From NCBI GenBank assembly GCA_030372985.1, contig JAUCQB010000092.1, positions 50,926-114,925 of the forward strand: a DNA stretch of 64,000 nucleotides. The letters run 5' to 3'. The notes beneath the pieces were generated by a model. The model did not search any database and was not told the origin of the DNA. It saw only the letters and a list, made by a program, of their open reading frames with translations. The stretch is from Phycisphaerae bacterium. GTDB lineage: Bacteria; Planctomycetota; Phycisphaerae; UBA1845; PWPN01. Made by a program: the position numbers and the translations under genes. Numbering within the stretch: position 1 is the stretch's first letter; every line of letters starts with the position of its first letter. Positions 25,961-35,882 of the stretch are shown here, piece after piece.

Positions 25961-27744
25961 GCTGATCGACCCTCGTGTCGGCTCAGAGCCTCCAGCGCCT
26001 GCCCGAGCGGGTCGTTCGGGGACACGGTGAAGGACCGGGCTTCCTGACTCAGGTAGTCTGCGGTGGCCCGGCCATGTTCTTCGATCAGCCGCCGCACGCT
26101 TTCAGCGGCCTCGCGCACGCGGTTGAATTCGGTGCTGGCCAGCAGTTTCTCGCGTATGATCTCCGTGAGCCGGGCGAGCGGGCGAGCCGAAAGCACCCCG
26201 AATGCTCCCGCCGCTCCCAGCTTGATCAGGCCCGCTTTGAGGGCCGCCGCGGCGATGAGCGGCGTCAGAGCGGCGATCGGACCGGGGACGGCGATCAGGA
26301 TGGCAGCGCCTGCCAGGATGGTCATCCCCAGCGAGCCGATGAGCTTAGGCGAAACACCTTCACACTCGTGTTGCACCTTGGCATTCCATTCGTCCATCGC
26401 GACGGCCAGCCTGGCCACGGTTTCTTCGGCGCGAGGCCGGAACGCCTTAATCAGTCCGCGATCGACCAGCACGGGTGGCCGGCCGTGGGCGGCTCGCAGA
26501 TCCTCCCAGAAGTCGCTCGTCGTCACCTCTTCGTTGAGCCGACGAATCTGGCGTTCGCATTGGGCGCTGAGCCAGTCGCGGCCTCGCTCCTCCCGAGTGG
26601 CGTCGGTTTTCTCCGTCACACAAGGGTCCGGTTCCGCCGTTGTGTCTCGCCTGCCGGCCCAGGGCAGCCGCGGCATCGCCTCTTCGAGCCAGCGCTTCTG
26701 CCGCCCGAGCCATTCCCGCATCTGCGAGATCCCCAGGATTCGCGAGACAACACCCAGCCGGTCGCGCTCTTCATGGGTCATGAGTGCCGTGACGCAATCC
26801 CAGCGGCTTGCCGGGACGCAGCGGGCGGCCACATCGGCCAGCACGCGTTCGAGCTGATCGAGCCGTTCAAGGCGATCCCGATTGGCCGACAACACGGCGG
26901 CGGCCTGCTTTCCGATCTCGGCACGCAGCGCCGGTTCTCGTTGCGGCAGCGGCTCGGCCAGGAACCTCGCGACCTCGCCGAGGGCCTGCGGATCGAACCG
27001 GCGAAAACCACGCCCGCGGTGGTAGTTTAGAACGCACATCCTCTGGCTGCCCAGTTGGCGGGCTTGTTCCTCAAGCCGCACGCGGTCCGGCTCGGCCAGG
27101 GCTTCTTCCGCCGTCCGATTGAAGATCACCACCCGCGGCTGGGCGAACCGCTTAGCCAACAGAGCCAACTGGTCCACGACCTGCCTGTCGAACCACCGCT
27201 CGTGGTCGACGATGACCACCAGCCTGTCGAACCACGGCAGCAGCGAGAGAGTCACATCGCCTTCAAGCTCGGCGGTATTCGAGGTGAAATCGGCCGTGTC
27301 GATGAGCAGCGTGTTCTCGAAACCGGCGACGTCGTGCTGGACAACGGTGGCAGCTTCGGGCCGGCCCTGGAGATCGGCGTCCAGACGGCCGGGCTGAGAT
27401 TCAAGCGTCGGCAGCAGAATCCGATCGTGGTTCAGCCAGCGGTCCAGCCGGTCGCAGTGCTTCCGGTGGGCGGCGACGATCAGGCCGCGCGTCGCGTGGC
27501 TGCGGATGGTTACCAGGCTTACCCGATGGCCGCCGAGCAGGTTGTTGAACACCGTGCTCTTGCCCGAGGAAGCCCCGCCGACGATGGCGGCGAGCTGCAT
27601 CGGCTGTCCCGCGGCGGCCGCCTGGCGTCGAAATCGCAGAGCGCAGACCGCCTGCTGGGCCTGCTCCTGCCAGGGCAGACACAGCCGCTCTCGCAGGATC
27701 CGACCCTCCAGAGCCACGACGTTCAACGCAGCATCCAGGTCCAT
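25957..27744 (-). CDS. Dynamin-like GTPase, partner of the 24005-25960 GTPase
   Basis: A 595-residue GTPase. G1 is VGGASSGKSTVFNNLL, G3 is LIDTADFTSNTAELEG and G4 is IFNRTAEEAL, which is close to NKxD but altered. The C-terminal part has a hydrophobic pair (LGMTILAGAAILIAVPGPIAAL and AALKAGLIKLGAAGAFGVL) and amphipathic helices, as in membrane-binding GTPases. The start is uncertain: a TTG at 27813 gives a longer product, but the conserved part begins at the ATG at 27744. It is upstream of and overlaps the second GTPase gene. Paired different dynamin-like GTPases often act together on membranes. Confidence 0.7.
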   Translation of the reverse strand: MDLDAALNVVALEGRILRERLCLPWQEQAQQAVCALRFRRQAAAAGQPMQLAAIVGGASSGKSTVFNNLLGGHRVSLVTIRSHATRGLIVAAHRKHCDRLDRWLNHDRILLPTLESQPGRLDADLQGRPEAATVVQHDVAGFENTLLIDTADFTSNTAELEGDVTLSLLPWFDRLVVIVDHERWFDRQVVDQLALLAKRFAQPRVVIFNRTAEEALAEPDRVRLEEQARQLGSQRMCVLNYHRGRGFRRFDPQALGEVARFLAEPLPQREPALRAEIGKQAAAVLSANRDRLERLDQLERVLADVAARCVPASRWDCVTALMTHEERDRLGVVSRILGISQMREWLGRQKRWLEEAMPRLPWAGRRDTTAEPDPCVTEKTDATREERGRDWLSAQCERQIRRLNEEVTTSDFWEDLRAAHGRPPVLVDRGLIKAFRPRAEETVARLAVAMDEWNAKVQHECEGVSPKLIGSLGMTILAGAAILIAVPGPIAALTPLIAAAALKAGLIKLGAAGAFGVLSARPLARLTEIIREKLLASTEFNRVREAAESVRRLIEEHGRATADYLSQEARSFTVSPNDPLGQALEALSRHEGRSA

Positions 27745-27905
27745 GGTCCCCGACACGTAGTCACCGCCGAAACGAGGCTGCTTCAGACGCAGGTCGGTAC
27801 CTCCCCGATTCAACGGCCGACGACGCAGCAGCCTGCATGGAAAGGTACGTTACCCCCCCGCGATGCATACCGCAATGTCGGCGAAACGTGGTCGTCGTAA
27901 AGCCG

Positions 27906-27939
27906 GGTGGCCCAGGTTCTTCTTGAACCTGGGCTCGCG
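27906..27939. repeat. Intergenic palindromic repeat, copy A
   Basis: The arms GCCCAGGTTC (27910-27919) and GAACCTGGGC (27925-27934) surround 5 bases and are preceded by GGTG. A close copy occurs at 58836 and a related stem at 27992. Confidence 0.6.
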
Positions 27940-27991
27940 ATTGCATCGACTTGCGGCTTTTTGGACGGCCTCACCTTGAAGAGAAATCGCC

Positions 27992-28017
27992 GGCCCAAGT
28001 CCGAGAGGACTTGGGCC
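27992..28017. repeat. Intergenic palindromic repeat, copy B
   Basis: GGCCCAAGTCC and GGACTTGGGCC form an 11-bp stem with a GAGA loop, followed by ACCCG, as in the reverse orientation of copy A. Copies A and B face each other within about 110 bases, like a bacterial interspersed mosaic element. Confidence 0.5.
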
Positions 28018-28092
28018 ACCCGCCCAGCGCGCTTGAGTACCACGGGGATAGACCGCCGTGGCTCGTTTGGCCCATCGCTTCTCAGGGCGAGA

Positions 28093-29565
28093 CTACTCCG
28101 TGCATCCCGCTCCGGCCGATGCGCCGACGCCGGTGAGACAGTTCTGGAAGACGGCAAAGTCATCCTGATCGACATCCACGTCGTCATCCAGCCGGGCCCG
28201 GTAACATGTGGGATTGGTCTGCTCGACTCCCGGACCCGTGAAGCAGGTCTGGAACAGGCCGAAGTCCACCTGGTCAACGTCGTTGTCGCGGTCCTGGTCG
28301 GCCACACCGGGCGGCGTTGTGAAGACCAGGTCGCCCGAGTCAGCCCCGGTATACCCTTGCGCATCGCTTGAGACCCTGTAGTGGTATTCGGTGGCGGGTA
28401 CCAGCCCGGTCAGCGTGATGGAATGAGCAGTGCTGAGCGTGGGATTGGTCTGCGTGTTGCCGTAGTCGGTCGACAGGCCGTAATCGACTCTTGAGTCGCT
28501 CGCGACATCTGTTGTCCAGGTGATGGTCGCCTGGGTGGATTTGAGATGGACGGCCTGCGGCCCGGCCGTGATGTGGACGACGGCCGTGGTCGCGCAGCAG
28601 ACGAAGCCCATTAACTCGCGGTTGCTGAAGGCGGTTCCGGCCTCATAGTACTGACCGCTCGGGTAGACGCTGCTGGCGATGTGAAATGCGTTCATGCCCG
28701 TATCGCCTCGCCAGACCTTGAGTAGATACGTCTGACCGGGGACGACCGGGTTATCGTCGATGTCCCAGAAGAGCACCCAGCCGAAGGGGAAGCGCACCGG
28801 CGTGCTCGAAACCGGGCCGACCGGCTGCAGTCCGGGCCAGGTGAGGATCTGTGCATTGAACGAGAGGATGTTGTTCCCGCCGATAGTGCCTTGTGCCTTG
28901 GCGGCAACCACCCGATTGCCCGTGGCCACGAAGGTCTGGCCGAAGTACGACGTCGGGCCCTGCCAGGTCCCCAGCGCCGCCGAATCGGACCAGTAGTTGG
29001 TGCAGTCGATGCTGTTGTACGCGAGGCTCTTGGTAAAGGGGGCGTCTGTGGTTTCCGGACACGTCCCATAATCCGCGCAGCCGTTATTCAGCGTGCAATT
29101 GAGACTGGTGTCGAACGTGCCGGGATTGGTCGCATTCGACTTGTACATGAACCCAACCTCGAACGAGTAGTGGCCCCAGCAGGGCCTCAGGCGGCTGGTC
29201 ATGTCCAGGGCCACGTCGCTGGTCGAGCCGGCGCCGTCCACACAGATCATGTCGTAGCGGGTGTTGTTGACATCAATGGGGATCTCGGCCCGACCGTCCA
29301 CGTCGGTCGTCCCGAGCAGCACGCTCCAACTCGTCTTGAGCTGCACGCTCGGTTTGGGGTTGCCGTCTTCGTCGAAGACCCAGATCAGCATGACGTGGCC
29401 GCCCAGGCAGTCGCCCTGACCGCCGACGGCCCCGTTTTCCCACGCCCCTTTCTGCCGCCACCAAGCCAGGCTGTAGTGTCCCGCGGTCACGGTGACGGGG
29501 CAGGTCAGCAGGGTGCCCAGAGCGAGTGTGAACGCGATTGCGCAGCGGTTCCGCAAAGACGACAT
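28093..29565 (-). CDS. Exported fibronectin-III/dockerin-like protein
   Basis: A 490-residue exported protein. Residues 1-28 are the signal peptide. The middle is a Trp/Tyr-rich, cysteine-containing domain with no recognised enzyme motif. A fibronectin type III domain follows (about 355-425; QATITWTTDVASDSRVDYGL and TLTGLVPATEYHYRV). The C-terminus has two EF-hand-like dockerin repeats, DQDRDNDVDQVDFGLFQTC and DDDVDVDQDDFAVFQNC, as seen in many planctomycete proteins. GAGAGGAAA precedes the ATG at 29565. It probably binds calcium and takes part in an extracellular complex. Cohesin partners are not in the window. Confidence 0.75.
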   Translation of the reverse strand: MSSLRNRCAIAFTLALGTLLTCPVTVTAGHYSLAWWRQKGAWENGAVGGQGDCLGGHVMLIWVFDEDGNPKPSVQLKTSWSVLLGTTDVDGRAEIPIDVNNTRYDMICVDGAGSTSDVALDMTSRLRPCWGHYSFEVGFMYKSNATNPGTFDTSLNCTLNNGCADYGTCPETTDAPFTKSLAYNSIDCTNYWSDSAALGTWQGPTSYFGQTFVATGNRVVAAKAQGTIGGNNILSFNAQILTWPGLQPVGPVSSTPVRFPFGWVLFWDIDDNPVVPGQTYLLKVWRGDTGMNAFHIASSVYPSGQYYEAGTAFSNRELMGFVCCATTAVVHITAGPQAVHLKSTQATITWTTDVASDSRVDYGLSTDYGNTQTNPTLSTAHSITLTGLVPATEYHYRVSSDAQGYTGADSGDLVFTTPPGVADQDRDNDVDQVDFGLFQTCFTGPGVEQTNPTCYRARLDDDVDVDQDDFAVFQNCLTGVGASAGAGCTE

Positions 29566-29858
29566 GGGGGTTTCCTCTCCGCGGTCCGACGATGCGAAGG
29601 CTCTCGCGCACCGTTGAACCGTAGTCCGTGTCATCCGCCCGAATCACCCCGCCCGACTCCGCTGACAGGCGGTCTGCAACTATTGTACCACGACGCCCCG
29701 CCCGTGCCTACCCTGTTTTCGGGGAAAGGTCGGGTCACGCGCTTAACTCCTTTGTGCACCTCAGTTGTCGTGCGTGAATAGCTTGATGCTTCGTGCCGGT
29801 GTCGGCCTCCGCTTGCTCCTCTCTGCGCCTTCCGGCACAAGGGCACGGTGAGCCGGGA

Positions 29859-30011
29859 TCAAGCAGGGAGCTGCGAGCCTCGTCGTCGCACGATCATCAG
29901 CCAACCGCCGACGAGCAGCATCGCGGCCGTGGCCGGCTCCGGGACCGCCTTGATAGAAAGGCTTACCACGCTGTTCTGGTCAACGCGAATCAGCGGGTTG
30001 GGCTGATTGGA
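29859..30011 (-). pseudogene. Remnant of a PEP-CTERM gene (C-terminal sorting signal only)
   Basis: The minus strand from 30011 to a TGA at 29861-29859 reads PNPLIRVDQNSVVSLSIK, then AVPEPATAAMLLVGGWLM and IVRRRGSQ, a full PEP-CTERM sorting signal. An in-frame TGA at 30014-30012 closes it upstream, and no start or leader is present. The rest of the gene appears to be lost, perhaps with the arrival of the plus-strand symporter, whose start is 120 bases away. Confidence 0.6.
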
Positions 30012-30130
30012 TCACGAGTGCCCAATCAACGGGCGCATTTCCTGCCGGTTGCCCTGTCAGCGAACGCCCGCTATAGTCCCGGCTTCACCCTGGCCGAGAA
30101 GGGCCGACCACCGCTTTCAGGAATTGTCGA

Positions 30131-31978
30131 ATGGTCTGTCACATCCTTGCACAACAGGCAGGTTCGCTGAGCGGCAGGTTCACCGGCCTGGACTGGGCGG
30201 TGGTCATCGGCTACCTGGTTCTGACCACAACCATCGGAAAAATGATGGCCGGCAAGCAGGCCACCATCCGCGACTTTTTCCTCGGCGGGCGCAAGTTGCC
30301 CTGGTATGCCGTCTGCGGGTCCAACATCGCGACCGAGATCAGCGCCGTGACCTTCGTCGGCGTGCCTGCCATTGTCTTTGCGTCCGGGGGCAACTTCACC
30401 TATCTGCAACTGCAGCTCATCGGTCTGGTACTGGCCCGCATCATCGTCGCCTACGTGTTTGTACCGGCCTACTACGAACGGGAGATCTACAGTCCCTACG
30501 ATTACATGGCCAACCGATTGGGCGGAGCGGCGCGAACGGTCACGACCTGTCTCTTCGTGCTGGGGGGTACTCTGGCTCAGGGAGCACGAGTCTACCTGGC
30601 TGCCCTGATTCTCGACTTGATCATTGGCCGCAACATCTTTGCCAACCTGGCCAACGCCACCCACACCGACACGCTGACCTGGTCGATCTGCACCTTCGGC
30701 GTCCTGGCCGTCACCTGGTGCTGGATCGGCGGCATTACCACGGTCATCTGGACGGACGTCATCCTGTTCCTGGTATTCCTCACGGGGGCGTTTGTCGCTC
30801 TTGGAGCCGCGGTCATGAATCTGCCGGGCGGCTGGTCCGAGCTGCTCAGCGTCGGATGGAATGCCAAGGAATCCGGGCCGTGGGGCAAATTCACCGTCTT
30901 TGATCTCGACCCGAGCCTCACCAAACCGTTCACGCTCTGGGCGGGCATGATCGCCTACACCTGGTTCGGCGTCGGCATCTTCGGCACCGACCAGATGATG
31001 GCGCAGCGTATCTTCTGCTGCAAGGGTATCCGGCCGGCCCGCTGGGCAGTCATCGCCAGCAACTTCGGCCAGATCGTGACCATCACCATCATGTTCGTCG
31101 GTGTGGGCCTGTACGCGTTCTACGAGCGGTACCCGCTGACCGGCGAGGCCCTGAGCCTGGTCAAGGAGAAGACCGACCGGATCCTCCCGGTGTTCATCAT
31201 GCAGCAACTGCCGCCGGGCATCACTGGCCTGGTCATTGCCGGCATCTTCGCGGCGGCGACGTCCGCACTGGTCGGGGCAGTGGCCTCGTTCAGCCAGACG
31301 ACGCTCGCGGCCTTCTACCTCCCGTGGTACCGCTGGCACAAGGCGAGACAAGGCGTCAACATCAGCGCCGAGCAGGCCATGCAGAACCCCCGGCTGGTGC
31401 TGCTGTCGCGCGTGCTCGTCCTCGTCTGGGGAGCCCTGCTGTGCCTGGCGGCCGGACTGGCGAACGCCGCCACCTCCAAATTCCCGGAGATCCTTAACCT
31501 GGCGCTGTCCATGGCAGGTTATACCGGCGGGGCGTTGCTGGCCGGCTTTATGCTCGCCTTCCTGAAGGTCAACGTTGATACCCGCGGTTTCATCTTCTCG
31601 GCCCCGCTGTCGGTGCTCACCATCTTCGCCATCGTCTGGCACGAGCCGTGGGCGCATATCGCCTGTGGGGCGGGCGCGGCTGTCCTCTTCGGCGCCTGGC
31701 TCCTGCATCTTTACTGGAGCGGCAATGGCAGACCGGATGACAAGCATCCCCTTCAACCTGTCCTTCCCGCCGGTTTGCAGACTCTTCTTGTGCTCGCAGG
31801 AGTGGCGATCGTGCTGGCAACCAGCTACTTCGGCTACTTCGGCACGACCATCGACATGGCCACCGGGAAGCTCAAATACATCACGCTGGCCTGGCCGTGG
31901 TTCATTCCGATCGGCTCGGTGGTTTCCTTCAGCTTCGGTTGGCTCCTGGCCAGAAGAAAAAGCACTGGGGCCGCGTGA
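30131..31978 (+). CDS. Sodium:solute symporter (SSS family)
   Basis: A 615-residue integral membrane protein with about 14 transmembrane helices. It has the SSS features LDWAVVIGYLVLTTTIG, FFLGGRKLPWYAVCGSNIATEISAVTFVG in the first helices, ARIIVAYVFVPAYYEREIYSPYDYM and YTWFGVGIFGTDQMMAQRIF. It uses a sodium gradient to import a small solute, such as a sugar, amino acid or organic acid; the substrate cannot be told. The ATG at 30131 begins a short hydrophilic N-terminus. It stands alone on the plus strand, with no regulator or catabolic gene next to it. Confidence 0.88.
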   Translation: MVCHILAQQAGSLSGRFTGLDWAVVIGYLVLTTTIGKMMAGKQATIRDFFLGGRKLPWYAVCGSNIATEISAVTFVGVPAIVFASGGNFTYLQLQLIGLVLARIIVAYVFVPAYYEREIYSPYDYMANRLGGAARTVTTCLFVLGGTLAQGARVYLAALILDLIIGRNIFANLANATHTDTLTWSICTFGVLAVTWCWIGGITTVIWTDVILFLVFLTGAFVALGAAVMNLPGGWSELLSVGWNAKESGPWGKFTVFDLDPSLTKPFTLWAGMIAYTWFGVGIFGTDQMMAQRIFCCKGIRPARWAVIASNFGQIVTITIMFVGVGLYAFYERYPLTGEALSLVKEKTDRILPVFIMQQLPPGITGLVIAGIFAAATSALVGAVASFSQTTLAAFYLPWYRWHKARQGVNISAEQAMQNPRLVLLSRVLVLVWGALLCLAAGLANAATSKFPEILNLALSMAGYTGGALLAGFMLAFLKVNVDTRGFIFSAPLSVLTIFAIVWHEPWAHIACGAGAAVLFGAWLLHLYWSGNGRPDDKHPLQPVLPAGLQTLLVLAGVAIVLATSYFGYFGTTIDMATGKLKYITLAWPWFIPIGSVVSFSFGWLLARRKSTGAA

Positions 31979-32144
31979 GGTTCAACCGGCCGGCACCGAG
32001 CGTTAGCCCGTATCCCGCGGATGATTCGCGGCTCGTCCTCCCCAGCCGCAACAGGCCGATTCAGAAGTGCTTATCGATCATGACCTTCCGCTTGCACCCT
32101 CCCTGGCCCCGCAAACACGGACACGCGACGGCCATGATTCCGCC

Positions 32145-32420
32145 TCAGCCGATCATCCGGTCAGGGTGTTTGATCTTCAGTTGAATGGCCAGGCCCAGGG
32201 CCGGGTCCTTCTTCCTACGCGGGTGCGGGCGCGGACGACCCATGAGCCGGTCCACTGCCCTCATGGCCGCCGCCCGCTGCTCCGGCGTCAGGGTCATCAG
32301 GAAACCCACCAGGGCGGCCCGGACGGCATGCCCAGGCCTCTTGCCGTCTTCGCGAGCAACCGCCTCAAACTGCTCGACCAACGACCGCGGGAGCTGACAT
32401 AGCAACCAGACGCCTCTCAT
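32145..32420 (-). CDS. Small hypothetical protein, ribbon-helix-helix-like
   Basis: A 91-residue basic protein: LPRSLVEQFEAVAREDGKRPGHAVRAALVGFL is the beta-helix-helix pattern of small ribbon-helix-helix DNA-binding proteins, and the C-terminal half is Arg/Lys/Pro-rich. It lies between the symporter and the C25 peptidase on the minus strand, with no partner toxin gene seen. I do not recognise a family with confidence. Confidence 0.4.
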   Translation of the reverse strand: MRGVWLLCQLPRSLVEQFEAVAREDGKRPGHAVRAALVGFLMTLTPEQRAAAMRAVDRLMGRPRPHPRRKKDPALGLAIQLKIKHPDRMIG

Positions 32421-32586
32421 CGTGCAGAATGTTAACTCGTCCTCTCAGGATTTGACAAGCGCGGGCTGAAAGCCAACATCTTCCCAGATCCGGAGATGCC
32501 TCTGGCAAGAAACAGCCGCTTGCTCAATGGAACCTTGCAGCCGCCATCATCAAGGCCCGTTCTCTTCGTCCCAGACAATGAATCTG

Positions 32587-35487
32587 TCAGCATGGCTTGA
32601 GGGTGATGGTCCGCACGGCCTCACTTGGCTCTCCTCTGCTATCCGTGGCGATCAGTTTGAACTGGTACACCTTTTCGATACAAGCGACACCGGCAGCGAC
32701 TTCCAGCGTAACCGTCAAGGTATTACCGGTGCCCATGACAACCTCGCCGCCGGCGGCAGAGACCTGCACCCAGACCAGTGAGTCGCCGGTCAGCTCACCA
32801 TCCTCCTGGTCCATGGCCGAGCCGACCAGAGTGATTTCGAGACTGCCCACCCCCACCACGTCATAGGTGACGTCGCTCGCCGGATCATCGATCGTAACTG
32901 ACGGCAGCAGGTTCTCGGGGCCCGGGGCAACGAGGAGGGTCAGCGTATCCGTCGCGGTGCTACCGTCCTTGTCAATCGCCTGGAAGGTGATCTCATGGGT
33001 GCCCTCCGAAAGCATGGTCTCAATCTCATGCCCCACCCCAAGCAGCCCGTCCATGTCTGACCGCCATTGGACGCTCGATTCCGGCAGGGGTTGCCCGAAC
33101 TTGTCCTGGCTTTCACCACGAAATGTGATCGTGTCCCTTTCCACGAAAGAAGCATCCGGGAACGGTTCGATGATCTCGGCGGTGGGTTCATTGGTGAGAG
33201 TCAGAACGGTGCTCGCCGCATTGTCGTAGGAAGCCGAGAACTGTACGAGTGAAAGATCCTCGGGGACATTAAAGAGCGCAAGGCTCGCCACGCCGTCGGT
33301 CACGACGCCTCGACCGATCGGCACGAAGTCCCTGCCCGTGTTCTCGACGGCGGTGATAACCGCGCCGTCTACCGGATAGTGAAGCCTGAGGTCATCGTAT
33401 TCTGGAATCAAGAAGACGTCACCCGGCAGATTGACGGGGCTGGCGGTCCAGACGGACAAGGTCGGATCACCGGCAAGCTGCAGCAGGCGTACATGGTTCA
33501 GCGTGTTGAGATAGTACTTGGCCTTCTGCTCATCATCCGGATCGTACGTGCCCGCCTGACTGGCCAGGTGAGCCTTGGCGTGGTTGAATATGTCGCCCAG
33601 ACGATGCTTGGCGGTCGTCCCCCCGAAATCGGGCAGAACGTCCGGCCAGAGCGCATCGATGCCCCCCAGAGCCACATGTCCGAGGAGTCCCGCGTTGGCC
33701 ATCCGCGTGAAGGCAACCACTCCGATCGCGCCCCCGCCGGACAAGCGCAACAGGTCTTCGGCGAAACCGTAATCGAGGTCGATCGCGCCTGAGGAGCAAT
33801 TCATGCAGAAGACGACGGGCAGCGCGTCCGCGTTCACCAGGCTCGGCAGATTGTTGGGGTTGTGGTTGGTCAGTCGTGGTAGACTCCACCCTGTACTACC
33901 TCCGTGATCGAAATAAAAGAAGAGCATGCGCCCGTGATTGAAGGCATCGATCACGTCCTGCGTGTTTCCGTCCCAGGCGAATCCGCTTCCCGGACCGAGA
34001 TCGTAAGGTAGCGGCTCTCCCGTTCCGAAGTATCGAGGGGTGGGGTCCCCCGCGTAGTCCGGGTGGTGCGAGGTAAAGGTGTTGTAGATGCGCTCCACCG
34101 TGTAGCCCTGGCTGGCGATTTCGGATCGCACCCGCTCGGCGTTGTAAACAAAGTGATTGTATTCCCACCCGTCATACGGGGCCTCCTCCCAGCAGCACTC
34201 GAAGGAACCCGCAATGGTGACCTCGGGGCCACGTTGGAAAACGGTCGCGCCGTCTTCCAGTTGAGGGGGCACGGATTCATACGCGATGATCTTGTCGACC
34301 ACCGTCTGCGCCTGCTCGACCGTATTGACGGGAATCCTGCCCAAAGCGAGGTCGGGGAAGAAGTCCAGGTGATAGGGATCGGGACTGGTGTTGACCTGCG
34401 CGTAGGGAAGGTCGGTTGCCAGTGTCACTCCCGGATCCTTGTTGAGTCGTTGCATAATCCAGGTCGGGATGTCCTCGTGATCACCAAAAAGCAAAAGGTA
34501 GGCCGGCCGCACTCTGGCATTGTTGTAGTGGTCGTCGATGAAGGCATCGATTTCGGACTGGGTGTCCGGACCCGGCCCGTCGCCGTCATTAACCTCCACC
34601 ACGCGCGTGATGATGCCCTGGTCCCGCTTCCAATCCGCCAGTTCGTCCGCCTGTTGTCGATACCTGGGATGAGTCAGAATCAGGTACTCCTCGCCCATAC
34701 TCGTGGCGATCGGCGCATTGCCCGGGAGGTAGTCATCGATGACATCGTGATTCAATACGACTTGCGCTGCAGCGCTGCGGCTGTTGTCGAACGGATTCTC
34801 GCTTCGTTCGGGAAGGAAGCTCCCGCTGCCGCCTGAGAATTCGATCTTCGCGTCAATCGAAGACCAGAATGTCATCCGGTCTGTGACGGGGTTGTACTGA
34901 CCACAGGCACATTCGAGAACGGCGATTTCGAGGTCGCGTGCGCTTCCAAGCTTCCTGACGCTGCACGGCTGTAAGGGGTGTGGTCTGTCTTGCTGATAGG
35001 CCTGCGGATCTTTGGTGAAGGAAGGCGAGATGTAGATATCGGGCGGTGGCAGCCGGTCCGTGTAGAGGTCGATATCTGTTGGGAACTCGCCCTCCAACGC
35101 CTGGAAAGGATAGAGATGGAGCTGCCTGTGTTCGACCGCGACCGGAGTGACAGAGGCGAGTGAGACCTCTGCGCCCTGGGGAACGGCAAACAGACGGCGA
35201 CATACCGGGATGCATGGGTATCCGTCGCCTTCACCGGCGTCCTCCAGACCGGCGATTCGCAGGCGGGTCCACGTTTCGCCACCCGCCTCGACGGTTTCCA
35301 TGGTCGGCAGGCCGAAGGCAAGCATCACTTCCATTCCTTTGTTGTCGGACTCGATGACACCGATCTGGGCCTCGGCGATCTCGGCACGGGGATCTTCTGC
35401 GGCGTCACCGACACAGCCTGGCGTGGCCAGCCACAGAATCGCCACCGGCAACACTCCACTCCAAACAGCAGCAACGGGGTTGGACAT
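32587..35487 (-). CDS. C25 (gingipain-like) cysteine peptidase, exported
   Basis: A 966-residue exported peptidase. A signal peptide or lipoprotein-like leader (LWLATPGC) opens it, followed by an N-terminal propeptide region (about 30-260). The C25 catalytic domain (about 270-640) contains YLILTHPRYRQQADELADW, the catalytic His in FFYFDHGGSTGW and the catalytic Cys in VVFCMNCSSGAIDLDYGFAE, as in gingipain-family enzymes. The C-terminal part has two or three Ig-like/PKD-like domains (TFRGESQDKFGQPLPESSVQW, VGSAMDQEDGEL). AGGAGGA precedes the ATG at 35487. The substrate is not known. It lies next to the tRNA-Phe integration site and belongs to the chromosome. Confidence 0.85.
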   Translation of the reverse strand: MSNPVAAVWSGVLPVAILWLATPGCVGDAAEDPRAEIAEAQIGVIESDNKGMEVMLAFGLPTMETVEAGGETWTRLRIAGLEDAGEGDGYPCIPVCRRLFAVPQGAEVSLASVTPVAVEHRQLHLYPFQALEGEFPTDIDLYTDRLPPPDIYISPSFTKDPQAYQQDRPHPLQPCSVRKLGSARDLEIAVLECACGQYNPVTDRMTFWSSIDAKIEFSGGSGSFLPERSENPFDNSRSAAAQVVLNHDVIDDYLPGNAPIATSMGEEYLILTHPRYRQQADELADWKRDQGIITRVVEVNDGDGPGPDTQSEIDAFIDDHYNNARVRPAYLLLFGDHEDIPTWIMQRLNKDPGVTLATDLPYAQVNTSPDPYHLDFFPDLALGRIPVNTVEQAQTVVDKIIAYESVPPQLEDGATVFQRGPEVTIAGSFECCWEEAPYDGWEYNHFVYNAERVRSEIASQGYTVERIYNTFTSHHPDYAGDPTPRYFGTGEPLPYDLGPGSGFAWDGNTQDVIDAFNHGRMLFFYFDHGGSTGWSLPRLTNHNPNNLPSLVNADALPVVFCMNCSSGAIDLDYGFAEDLLRLSGGGAIGVVAFTRMANAGLLGHVALGGIDALWPDVLPDFGGTTAKHRLGDIFNHAKAHLASQAGTYDPDDEQKAKYYLNTLNHVRLLQLAGDPTLSVWTASPVNLPGDVFLIPEYDDLRLHYPVDGAVITAVENTGRDFVPIGRGVVTDGVASLALFNVPEDLSLVQFSASYDNAASTVLTLTNEPTAEIIEPFPDASFVERDTITFRGESQDKFGQPLPESSVQWRSDMDGLLGVGHEIETMLSEGTHEITFQAIDKDGSTATDTLTLLVAPGPENLLPSVTIDDPASDVTYDVVGVGSLEITLVGSAMDQEDGELTGDSLVWVQVSAAGGEVVMGTGNTLTVTLEVAAGVACIEKVYQFKLIATDSRGEPSEAVRTITLKPC

Positions 35488-35775
35488 GACCGGTCCTCCT
35501 GCGAAAGGTCCGATTGGTCTGACTTGTGACTGCGGATTTCCGATTGGCCGAGCTTTCAGCAACGATCGTGCACCGAAGGGGTGCCGGCTGCAATCGGAAA
35601 TCGCGCTCTCAACTCCTCCCGTGCAGAAAGGGATTCGCAACGCACGGAGGAGTCAGACATACATGCACAGACTCAATGCCTGCTGATCATCTGTCTGGCT
35701 GTAACTGGGGAACGCTTGATGCCCGCAACTGAGGCCGGCGACAAGCTTCGTGAATCGGTGGCAATTCTGCCTGAT

Positions 35776-35849
<74 letters not shown>

Positions 35850-35882
35850 AGCCCTTTATTCATAAGGACTTACGGCAATCTT

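Noticed and set aside
30071..31756. 561-codon minus-strand frame
   Set aside because: Antisense shadow of the sodium:solute symporter; the product is His/Asp/Gly-rich without any domain.
35680..35700. Tiny 7-codon frame with a strong ribosome site before tRNA-Phe
   Set aside because: Too short, with no conservation argument.
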